A stretch of 12,841 bases of DNA from Lysobacteraceae bacterium. GTDB taxonomy: Bacteria > Pseudomonadota > Gammaproteobacteria > Xanthomonadales > Xanthomonadaceae. Positions 5,406 through 12,083 of the stretch are shown here, one piece after another. Positions within the stretch are counted from its first letter, which is position 1. Each line of letters begins with the position of its first letter. Location of the stretch: assembly GCA_003449515.1 (NCBI GenBank), contig DMHI01000246.1, forward strand, positions 1 through 12,841, in the 5' to 3' direction. The notes under the pieces are model-generated. The model made no database searches, had not been told where the DNA came from, and saw only the letters and a program-made list of their open reading frames with translations. The position numbers and the translations under genes are program-made.

Positions 5406-7097
5406 ATGTGCGGTCTCGTCGCGATCTTCGGGCTCAAGCCCGGTACTGGAATCGAACCCCTGCGTCGTCAGGCCGTGCAGGCGGCGGCGCGCATCCGCCA
5501 CCGCGGCCCGGACTGGAGCGGCGTCTACGCCGACGCTGGCGCGGTGCTGGCGCATGAGCGCCTGTCGATCGTCGATATCCACGGCGGCGCGCAGCCGCTG
5601 CGCTCGACCGACGGCACGCTGGCGCTGGCGGTGAACGGCGAGATCTACAACCACCGCGAGCTGGAGGACAGCCTCACCGTGCCCTACGCCTTCACCACGC
5701 AGAGCGACTGCGAGGTCATCAATGCCTTGTGGAGGGAAAGCGGGCCGGGCTTCGTCGATCGCTTGAACGGCATCTTCGCCTTCGCGCTGTGGGATGCGGC
5801 GCAGCAGCGCTACCTGATCGCCCGCGATCCGCTCGGCGTGATTCCGCTGTACTTCGGCCACGACCGCGAGGGCCGATTGTGGGTGGCCTCGGAGATGAAG
5901 GCGCTGGTTGGCATCTGCGACGACGTCGCGCTGTTTCCGCCCGGCCACCTGCTCGATTCGGCCGAGGGCGTGATCCGCCCGTACCGTACGCGCGAGTGGC
6001 GCGAGTACGCGAAGGTGCAAGGGCAGATCATCGAGCCCGCCGCGCTGAAGGACGCGCTGATGCAGGCGGTGCGCCGCCAGCTGATGTGCGACGTGCCCTA
6101 CGGCGTGCTGCTGTCGGGGGGCCTCGATTCGTCCGTGATCGCGTGGTGTGCGGCGCAGTTCGCGAAGAAGCGCGTCGAGGACGACGGCAAGAGCGAGGCC
6201 TGGTGGCCGCGCCTGCACAGCTTCGCCGTCGGCCTTGAAGGCTCGCCGGATCTCGCCGCCGCGCGCGTCGCCGCCGAGGCGCTGGGCACCGCCCACCACG
6301 AGTTCCACTTCACCTTCGAGGAAGGCCTTGATGCGCTCTCCGAAGTCATCCGCCACATCGAAACGTATGACGTCACGACCATCCGCGCCTCGACGCCGAT
6401 GTTCCTGCTGGCGCGGCGCATCCGTTCGATGGGCATCAAGATGGTGCTGTCGGGCGAGGGCAGCGACGAGGTGTTCGGCGGGTATCTCTATTTCCACAAG
6501 GCGCCGGACGCGCGCGAGTTCCACGCCGAGACGGTGCGCAAGCTCGACGCCCTGCACCAGTTCGACTGCCTGCGCGCCAACAAGAGCATGGCCGCCTTCG
6601 GCATCGAGGCGCGCGTGCCTTTCCTCGACCTCGCCTTCCTCGATACCGCCATGGCCATCGACCCCGAGCAGAAGCGCGTGCATCCGCGTGTGCCGGGCGG
6701 GCGCCCGGTGGAGAAGTGGCTGCTGCGCACGGCCTTCGAGGGCTGCCTGCCGGAGAGCATCCTGTGGCGGCAGAAGGAGCAGTTCAGCGACGGTGTCGGC
6801 TACGGCTGGATCGACGGCCTGAAGGCGCATGCCGAGGCGCAGATCGGCGATGCCGAGTTTGCTGGTGCGGAACGGCGCTTCCCGATCAACCCGCCGCAGA
6901 CCAAGGAGGCGTACTTCTACCGCCGCATCTTCGAAACGCACTTCCCCGGCGCTGCCGCCGCGGCGACGGTGCCGGGCGGCAAATCGATCGCCTGCTCGTC
7001 ACCGGCGGCGATCGCTTGGGACGCGGCCTTCGCGAAGGCCGCCGATCCGAGCGGGCGCGCGATCGCCGGCGTGCACGAGCAAGCCGTCGCCGGCTGA
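5406..7097 (+). CDS. asnB: Asparagine synthetase B (glutamine-hydrolysing)
   Basis: It makes asparagine from aspartate, ATP and glutamine in the cytosol. The 563-aa protein is close to the family length (about 554 in E. coli). The N-terminal class II glutamine amidotransferase domain (about 1-190) begins MCGLVAIFG, where Cys2 becomes the N-terminal nucleophile after Met removal. It also shows RHRGPD, LAHERLSIVD and NGEIYNH. The synthetase domain (about 210-530) has the ATP-pyrophosphatase P-loop SGGLDSS (237-243) and GEGSDE (350-355). The start is fixed by the required Cys2 and by AAGGA (5394-5398) 7 nt before the ATG. Upstream lie an Asn-codon leader peptide and an intrinsic terminator, so expression is probably controlled by attenuation in response to tRNA-Asn charging. 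The gene converges on the minus-strand lipoprotein gene with a 54-bp gap and no clear terminator. Confidence 0.97.
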   Translation: MCGLVAIFGLKPGTGIEPLRRQAVQAAARIRHRGPDWSGVYADAGAVLAHERLSIVDIHGGAQPLRSTDGTLALAVNGEIYNHRELEDSLTVPYAFTTQSDCEVINALWRESGPGFVDRLNGIFAFALWDAAQQRYLIARDPLGVIPLYFGHDREGRLWVASEMKALVGICDDVALFPPGHLLDSAEGVIRPYRTREWREYAKVQGQIIEPAALKDALMQAVRRQLMCDVPYGVLLSGGLDSSVIAWCAAQFAKKRVEDDGKSEAWWPRLHSFAVGLEGSPDLAAARVAAEALGTAHHEFHFTFEEGLDALSEVIRHIETYDVTTIRASTPMFLLARRIRSMGIKMVLSGEGSDEVFGGYLYFHKAPDAREFHAETVRKLDALHQFDCLRANKSMAAFGIEARVPFLDLAFLDTAMAIDPEQKRVHPRVPGGRPVEKWLLRTAFEGCLPESILWRQKEQFSDGVGYGWIDGLKAHAEAQIGDAEFAGAERRFPINPPQTKEAYFYRRIFETHFPGAAAAATVPGGKSIACSSPAAIAWDAAFAKAADPSGRAIAGVHEQAVAG

Positions 7098-7151
7098 GGG
7101 GCGCGTCGCGCATCGCCACCGCGGTGGGCAATGGGCGTGCCGAGGATCGGC

Positions 7152-7916
7152 TCAGTCCGGTGCTGCGGAGCCGGCCGTCGCCACGATCACCGTGTCGTCG
7201 CCCGCCTTCAGCAGCAGGTTGCCGGACGCATCGAAATCATGGCGGGTCACTCTGGCCAGCGCATCGAGGAAGTGGCGCTCGGTGCGCATCGCCGCCTCCG
7301 GGCAGGCCATCATCGTGCTGGCCGCGCGCGCGAAGCCGAGGCCTTCGCCAGTGAGGTGGATCTCCGACATCCAGCGGTTGCAAGCACCGGAACCGGACGC
7401 CCGGCCGGTGCGATCGAAGCCGATGGTGGGCGCCTCGCCAACGATGGCAGCGCCGTCGATGCTGGCCACGATCCACGCGTTCGCCGCGAGCAGGTCGATC
7501 GGCTCGCCGCCGCAGCCCGTGAACTCGCGCTCGTCGATCGTGACCACGACGGTGTGCGGGTGAGGCATGCCGGTCATGCTGTCGCGGCAGATCGTCGCGC
7601 TGGCCGACAGGGTGAGTGCGCTGCCCTCGCGCGTGGCGCCGAGGTCGAAACCGTCGGCACGATCGGCGCGCGTCGCAGCGCTCCATCGCAGCGGGTCTGG
7701 CGCGTCCGGCGTGGTCCAGCGCAGTTCATCGGCATGCGCCTCGATCGACCAGAACGGCTCGTTGCCGCGTGCGCGGTAGCCCGGTACGGCGGCTTCGACC
7801 GGTGCAGCGTCGGGGGATGCGTTGGCCGGTTCGGCGTCGGTGTCGCGCTCGCAGGCGGTGGTGGCCAGCGCGGCGATCAGGGCAAGAGCGAGGGACCGCT
7901 GGTGGGCTGGGGCCAT
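7152..7916 (-). CDS. META-domain (HslJ-like) lipoprotein with GNEPFW domain
   Basis: This 254-aa exported protein has two recognisable parts. Residues 1-21 form a signal peptide with a hydrophobic core (LALALIAALA), followed by Cys22 in ATTAC. This is a plausible but weak lipobox, because position -3 is Thr rather than Leu or Val. Residues about 46-137 contain GNEPFW (51-56), C110 and CGG (135-137), the pattern of the COG3650-type domain often found beside META domains. Residues about 146-248 form a META (DUF306/HslJ) domain with GACNRW (177-182) and TMMACPE (201-207). Such proteins are periplasmic or outer-membrane lipoproteins linked to envelope stress and motility in some bacteria; no enzymatic activity is known. 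The start at 7916 is supported by GGAG (7925-7928) 8 nt upstream. The CheZ-like gene ends 85 bp upstream on the same strand and may be co-transcribed. Confidence 0.85.
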   Translation of the reverse strand: MAPAHQRSLALALIAALATTACERDTDAEPANASPDAAPVEAAVPGYRARGNEPFWSIEAHADELRWTTPDAPDPLRWSAATRADRADGFDLGATREGSALTLSASATICRDSMTGMPHPHTVVVTIDEREFTGCGGEPIDLLAANAWIVASIDGAAIVGEAPTIGFDRTGRASGSGACNRWMSEIHLTGEGLGFARAASTMMACPEAAMRTERHFLDALARVTRHDFDASGNLLLKAGDDTVIVATAGSAAPD

Positions 7917-8001
7917 GGCGCTACTCCGGCTTGCAGTGCAGCAGGTGGGTACGCGCATCCACAAGGCCGCCAGGCACGGGCGCGCGGCCGGCGGATGCGG
8001 T

Positions 8002-8571
8002 TCAGAACAGCTCGATGTCGTCGCCCTTCGTGCTCATCTTCGCCATGAACTCGCGGATCGCCTCGTCGACGGTGAGTCCGCGCAGCAGCAAGGCCTCGAA
8101 CATCTCGACCTCTTCGGGCATCGAATAGCGGGCGCGGATGCGTGCCTGCAGCTCGACCCAGGCCTGCGTGTCGGCGGCCTGCGTCTCGTCGTCCACCAGC
8201 TCGGCGAGCCAGGCCAGCCCGTTGGTGACATGCGAGAGCCGCTGCGACAGCCGATCGTAGAACTGGAAGGCGACGATGGCCTGGTTGACCATGCCGGCCA
8301 CGTTCGTCGTTGCCGCCATCAGCTCGGCCTTCACCGGCGCGGTGGCCTCGTTGTCGGCGAGGCCGCCGATGCGCCCGTTGATGAGCGCGATGGTGTTGGC
8401 CATCGTGGTGAAGGTGCCGGTGAGCGCGTCGACCGAGGCGTTGCTGTCGGTCATCGCCGCCTCGACCTGGGCCACCGCCAGCTCCATCATCAGCACCGTC
8501 TCGCGCAGGTGGCTCCAGTCGGGCCCCGGGCTGTTGACGCGCGTGCCGCGCGCTCCGTCGGTATCGTTCAT
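8002..8571 (-). CDS. Conserved hypothetical helical protein, CheZ-like features
   Basis: I do not recognise a named family with certainty. The 189-aa protein has no signal peptide or membrane segment and looks almost wholly helical, with long amphipathic heptad-like stretches at about 20-70 and 78-125. Within the second is FQFYDRLSQRLSHV, where D106 and Q110 reproduce the DxxxQ spacing of the CheZ catalytic pair (D143/Q147 in E. coli). The protein ends in GDDIELF, an acidic-hydrophobic tail with terminal Phe that resembles the CheY-binding C-terminal peptide of CheZ (DDLLDSLGF). Similar hypothetical proteins ending in IELF occur, as I recall, across gammaproteobacteria. A response-regulator phosphatase or a chemoreceptor-like helical adaptor is therefore possible, but this is inference. 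No che or motility gene lies nearby. The ATG at 8571 is preceded by a run of eight G on the coding strand rather than a clear AGGAG. Confidence 0.75.
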   Translation of the reverse strand: MNDTDGARGTRVNSPGPDWSHLRETVLMMELAVAQVEAAMTDSNASVDALTGTFTTMANTIALINGRIGGLADNEATAPVKAELMAATTNVAGMVNQAIVAFQFYDRLSQRLSHVTNGLAWLAELVDDETQAADTQAWVELQARIRARYSMPEEVEMFEALLLRGLTVDEAIREFMAKMSTKGDDIELF

Positions 8572-8577
8572 GCTGTT

Positions 8578-8585
8578 CCCCCCCC
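8578..8585. repeat. Homopolymer C8 (G8 on the coding strand) just upstream of the CheZ-like start
   Basis: Eight consecutive C on the plus strand read as eight G on the minus strand, 6 to 13 nt before the ATG at 8571. This is where a Shine-Dalgarno would sit. It is the longest homopolymer noticed in the window. Slippage could change the spacing or strength of translation initiation, though chance in GC-rich DNA is a simple alternative. Confidence 0.6.
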
Positions 8586-8700
8586 GCTGTTCGAGCCGCC
8601 AGTGTGGCCGCCGCCGCGACCTTCGGCCAGTGATATCGCCGGCCTTGACGCCGGCCGTGACGGACGGCGCGTTTTCGGCGCCCCTGCCGCGTGGCGGCGC

Positions 8701-11097
8701 TCAGGGCCTCAGCCGCAGGGTCGCCACCGCGGGGCCGGGCAGGAAGGGGGCTGGGCGGCCATCGGCCCAGTCCGCGTGGCCCGCGCCCCAGAACGGCGAT
8801 AGCGGGTGCGCGTCCTGGCCGCCGGGAAGCTGGAAGATGCCGGACTCGCGATGCGCCGGCGACACCGCCATGCGCTGGCTGGCGCCGAAGGCCGGTGCCT
8901 GCACGCGCGGCATCTGCGCATCGCCCGGCAGCGGCTCGGCCTTCATGCACAGGGCGCGGCCGACGGGGCCCGGCAGTGCGCCGGCGAGCGGGTGACAGAC
9001 GTGGCTGGTGTTGGCCTCGCCCCAGACGCGCGCGGTGAGCGGGCCGGGCTTGGGCGCGTTGCCCGTGCCCTTGCGCACCTTGGTGGCGGCGCTGGTCGCG
9101 GCATCGCTCAGCAGTTCGTCCCAGCTCCCGAAGCGCGGCGGCAGCAGGTGCGCCGGACGCTGCTCGATGAGCGGCCAGGCCACGCCCTCGAGCTGCGGCA
9201 GGTCGGGCATGAGGAAGTCCTCGCCCAGGGCGACGCGCGCGGGCCCGACCAGACCGCTCCGGATGCGGCCCAGCACCTCGAGCCGGAACGCGCGGGTGAT
9301 CCGGTAGCCGCTCGAATCGACTGCGGCATGGCCGTTCCAATCGGCGGCGGCATCGGCGATGTCCTGGGCGTCGCCCGGCAGCGAGGCCGCCGTGCGCCGG
9401 AGCAGGGTGTTCCAGCGTTCGAGGAAGATCGCGCGGTCGTCGAGCTGCAATGCGAGCAGCGCCGGCTCATCGATCGGCGCGGTGGCCAGCATCGCCTCGG
9501 CGATCTGCTTCTGCCGCGCTCCCAGGGCGTAGCCGGCATCACCGATCAGCGCCAGCAGCTCGCCGTCGGTGACGCGCGCATTGGCCGTCCACAGGCGCGC
9601 GCTTGGCGGGTCGACCAGCTCGGGCTGCAGCGCGGCATCGACGGGGTGCCAGCCGGTCCAGTCGCAGCCCTCCAGCGGACGCAGCGGGGTCTGCGGGTCG
9701 CAGCCGCCGACACGCGCCGGGATGCGGCCAACCAGCCGCCAGGCGATCCGCCCGCCGGCATCGCCGAGCAGCAGGTTCTGCGCCGGCACGCCGGCTTCGC
9801 GCGCCGCGCGCAGGGCGGCGTCGAGATCGGGCGCGCGCGCGAGATCGAACAGGCCGAGGTTGAGGCTGCCGGCGAGCTGTGCGGTCCAGCGCAGCGCGAG
9901 GGCGCTGCCATCGGCTTCGTCGTGCGCGATCGGCCCCCAGCGTGTCTCGCGCACGTCGAGCGTCTCATCATCGCCACCGGCCACAGCGATCACCTCGCGG
10001 TGCACCACGATGGCGGCCTCGCCATCGGGCGTGCGGTAGTGGCGCCTCGCCGCATCGGTGAAATCGATGCGGAAGAAATCCGCCCAGTCGCCGTAGCTGT
10101 TGGTGAACGCCCAGGCGAGATGCGGCGTGCTGCCGGCGATGATGCCCGGCACGCCAGGCAGGGTGACGCCCGCCACATCGACCCGGCCCTCGGCTGCGGA
10201 GGCGTCGGCATAGCGCAGGCGAGCGCGGTACCACAGCGATGGCGCGCGCAGACCGAGATGCATGTCGCCAGCGACGATGGCGCGGCCATCGGCGGTGGCC
10301 GCTGCGCCGGCGGCGAAGTTGTTGCTGCCCGGCGCGGCCAGTTCGGCCATCGCGGCTTCGGGTTTATCGGGCGCGGGCTGCGGCAGGGTGCGCAGGTCGA
10401 GCACGTCGGCGGTGGGGAGCACCGCATCCCCCCGCGCCGTGCCGAACAGCGGCGCGTCCCACGAGGTGCCGTCGCGCAGCAGCAGCGCGGCCAGCGCCGG
10501 CGGCGAGGCCTCGCGGATGCGCCACAGCGTCAGTTCGCGCGAGTTCGCCTCGTCCTGCAGGTCGAAGAACATCGCGTAGCCGGTCAGCGCGGTGTCGACC
10601 TCGGTCCACGGCATGGGCGATTGTCGCAGCAGCAGGTAGGGCCAAGGCCTCGTGCCGAGGGCGGACAGTCCGGCGTTCACGCCTTCGGTGTAGGCCCGCA
10701 GCACATCGATCCGCGAGCCCGCGATCGCCTCGATCGAGGCCGCACTGCGCGCGCGCAGCCGGTGCAGGCGATTGCGGCGGTCGGTTTCCAGCGCGCGTTC
10801 ACCCAGAAGGGCCGAAAGCTCACCGGCGGCGACGCGGCGCGTCAGGTCCATTTCGAAGAAGCGCTCCTGCCCATGGACGAAGCCGAGCGCGCGGGCCATG
10901 TCGGCCTCGTTGGCGGCCTCGATGTCGACCATGCCGCTGGCATCGCGCGAGATCGACACCGGCGCCGAAAGGCCCGGCAGTGCGAGTTCGCCGTCGTAGT
11001 GGGGCAGGCTGGCGCGAAGCAGAAGCCAAACGACGAGGGCCAGCAGGCCGGCCAGCACCAGCAGCGCGGCAAGCCCGCGTCCGATCCACTTCAGCAT
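8701..11097 (-). CDS. Penicillin acylase family protein (S45 Ntn hydrolase), membrane-anchored
   Basis: This 798-aa protein belongs to the penicillin amidase family. It is made as one chain, normally self-cleaved into alpha and beta subunits, and hydrolyses amide bonds of acylated substrates in the periplasm. Residues about 4-30 form one very hydrophobic segment after LKWIGR, a signal anchor or uncleaved signal. The alpha part shows FVHGQERFFEMDLTRR (about 73-88). The autoproteolysis site and nucleophile is S258 in PGSNNFAAG (agc at 10324-10326 on the complement), giving a beta chain of about 541 residues. PGVPGIIAGSTPHLAWAFTN and LWTANARV (Asn/Arg of the oxyanion and substrate region in the family) follow. 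The ATG at 11097 has GGGAG 9 nt upstream. An in-frame upstream extension to 11196 would be Arg/Pro-rich, remove the N-terminal anchor and cross the divergent gene, so it is rejected. The natural substrate is unknown; N-acyl-homoserine lactones, beta-lactams and other acyl amides are all possible. Confidence 0.93.
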   Translation of the reverse strand: MLKWIGRGLAALLVLAGLLALVVWLLLRASLPHYDGELALPGLSAPVSISRDASGMVDIEAANEADMARALGFVHGQERFFEMDLTRRVAAGELSALLGERALETDRRNRLHRLRARSAASIEAIAGSRIDVLRAYTEGVNAGLSALGTRPWPYLLLRQSPMPWTEVDTALTGYAMFFDLQDEANSRELTLWRIREASPPALAALLLRDGTSWDAPLFGTARGDAVLPTADVLDLRTLPQPAPDKPEAAMAELAAPGSNNFAAGAAATADGRAIVAGDMHLGLRAPSLWYRARLRYADASAAEGRVDVAGVTLPGVPGIIAGSTPHLAWAFTNSYGDWADFFRIDFTDAARRHYRTPDGEAAIVVHREVIAVAGGDDETLDVRETRWGPIAHDEADGSALALRWTAQLAGSLNLGLFDLARAPDLDAALRAAREAGVPAQNLLLGDAGGRIAWRLVGRIPARVGGCDPQTPLRPLEGCDWTGWHPVDAALQPELVDPPSARLWTANARVTDGELLALIGDAGYALGARQKQIAEAMLATAPIDEPALLALQLDDRAIFLERWNTLLRRTAASLPGDAQDIADAAADWNGHAAVDSSGYRITRAFRLEVLGRIRSGLVGPARVALGEDFLMPDLPQLEGVAWPLIEQRPAHLLPPRFGSWDELLSDAATSAATKVRKGTGNAPKPGPLTARVWGEANTSHVCHPLAGALPGPVGRALCMKAEPLPGDAQMPRVQAPAFGASQRMAVSPAHRESGIFQLPGGQDAHPLSPFWGAGHADWADGRPAPFLPGPAVATLRLRP

Positions 11098-11157
11098 GCG
11101 ATCCAACTCCCGGCAAAGACACCGGAAGCCTAGCCGAGCCGGGCGCCGCGTGGGGCT

Positions 11158-11163
11158 TACACT
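11158..11163 (+). promoter_or_regulatory. Candidate -10 element for the M48 protease gene
   Basis: TACACT matches four of six -10 positions and lies 26 bp before the ATG at 11190, in the 92-bp divergent gap. No convincing -35 is seen 16-18 bp upstream. The following TCGGC is shared with the asnB leader promoter region, which may reflect a common start-site context in this genome. On the other strand TAGGCT (complement of 11127-11132) is a weaker -10 candidate for the acylase gene. Confidence 0.4.
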
Positions 11164-11189
11164 CGGCGGACGCCCCCAAGGAGCCGCCC

Positions 11190-12035
11190 ATGCCATTGCT
11201 GCCCACCTTCCGCGCTGCGGCCCGGTGTCGGCCGCTGGGTTGCGCGTTGGCCGTTGTCGCTCTGGCGCTCGCCGGCTGCGCCACCTCGCCCACCGGACGC
11301 AGCCAGTTCATCGCCGTCAGCGACGCCCAGATGGAACGGCTTGGCGCGACATCGTTCGAGCGCATGAAGCAGAGCGACAGGCTCTCGCGTGACGGGCGCA
11401 AGCTCGCCACGGCGCAATGCGTGGTCTCGGCGCTGAAGGAGGCGCTGCCAGCGTCCGCGCAGCGGCTCGACTGGGAAGTGCAGGTGTTTGCCGACGACAA
11501 CCCCAACGCCTTCGCCCTGCCCGGCGGCAAGATCGGCGTCAACACCGGCATGTGGACGGTGGCGGCGACGCCGGATGAGCTCGCGGCGGTGCTCGCGCAC
11601 GAACTCGCGCACGTCATTTCCCGGCATGCCGCCGAGCGCGTCTCGCAGCAGATGGCGGCGGGCGTCGCGCTGGAGGCCGCGCAGGCCTACAGCGGCTCGC
11701 GCACCACGCCGGAGAACACGCGGCTGCTGATGGGCGCGCTGGGCCTCGGGGCGCAGGTGGGCGTGATGCTGCCGTTCTCGCGCGTGCATGAAACCGAGGC
11801 CGACGTGCTCGGCCAGCGCCTCATGGCCGAGGCCGGGTTCGATCCCGAAGGCGCCGTGCGGCTGCGGGCGGGGATGATCGCGAAGGCCGGGCGTTCGGGC
11901 CGCCCGCCGCAGATCCTGTCGACGCATCCCGACCCGCAGAACCGCATCGTCGCGTTGCAGGCGCGTGTGGCCGAGCTGCGGCCGGTGGCCGAGCAGGCGC
12001 GGGCGAGCGGGCGCCGGCCGGCGTGCCGGATGTAG
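11190..12035 (+). CDS. M48 family zinc metalloprotease, lipoprotein
   Basis: This 281-aa envelope protease resembles the LoiP/YcaL group of M48 peptidases. Residues 1-29 are a lipoprotein signal peptide with a long hydrophobic core and a perfect lipobox LAGC (27-30), so Cys30 should be lipidated. Next come QFIAVSDAQ and the NAFALPGGKIGVNTG block. The zinc site is HELAH (137-141), with the third ligand probably E201 in ETEAD (201-205). STHPDPQNRI near residue 245 is also typical of the family. No TPR region follows, which separates it from BepA. The likely role is quality control of outer-membrane or periplasmic proteins (known for relatives, inferred here). AAGGAG (11178-11183) lies 6 nt before the ATG, an unambiguous start. 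The gene diverges from the acylase and converges on parC. Confidence 0.93.
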   Translation: MPLLPTFRAAARCRPLGCALAVVALALAGCATSPTGRSQFIAVSDAQMERLGATSFERMKQSDRLSRDGRKLATAQCVVSALKEALPASAQRLDWEVQVFADDNPNAFALPGGKIGVNTGMWTVAATPDELAAVLAHELAHVISRHAAERVSQQMAAGVALEAAQAYSGSRTTPENTRLLMGALGLGAQVGVMLPFSRVHETEADVLGQRLMAEAGFDPEGAVRLRAGMIAKAGRSGRPPQILSTHPDPQNRIVALQARVAELRPVAEQARASGRRPACRM

Positions 12036-12052
12036 GTTGCGACCGATGCGCC

Positions 12053-12072
12053 GCGCCGTGGCTGGACGGCGC
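12053..12072. terminator. Hairpin between convergent M48 protease and parC genes
   Basis: GCGCCGT (12053-12059) and ACGGCGC (12066-12072) form a perfect 7-bp stem with a 6-nt loop. It sits in the 48-bp gap between the M48 stop (12035) and the parC stop (12084). Neither strand has a T tract behind it, so it may be a shared 3'-end hairpin that helps stop transcription or protects both mRNAs rather than a full intrinsic terminator. Confidence 0.35.
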
Positions 12073-12083
12073 AGGCTGACGGC

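Noticed and set aside
7116..7127. A perfect 12-bp palindrome CCACCGCGGTGG between asnB and the lipoprotein gene, considered as a bidirectional terminator
   Set aside because: Loop geometry leaves only about 4 bp of stem, no T tract follows on either strand, and short GC palindromes are common by chance at this base composition.
8631..8660. A sigma-28 (flagellar) promoter for the CheZ-like gene, from GGCGATAT on the minus strand
   Set aside because: Only six of eight -10 positions match GCCGATAA, and no TAAA-like -35 occurs 15 nt upstream. The region also holds a CGCCGGCC direct repeat that explains the apparent pattern.
8678..8700. A GCGCC/GGCGC plus GCC/GGC hairpin directly after the acylase stop, considered as its terminator
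   Set aside because: Pairing is broken by unpaired bases, and on the minus strand it is followed by GAAAACGCG instead of a T run.
8806..11133. A 775-codon open frame on the plus strand antisense to the acylase gene, and similar long antisense frames at 5271-6941, 3937-5106 and 1686-3164 on the minus strand
   Set aside because: They are mirror frames of well-supported genes in very GC-rich DNA. Their products are Arg/Ala/His/Gly-rich, show no domain or motif, and lack plausible starts with Shine-Dalgarno sites.
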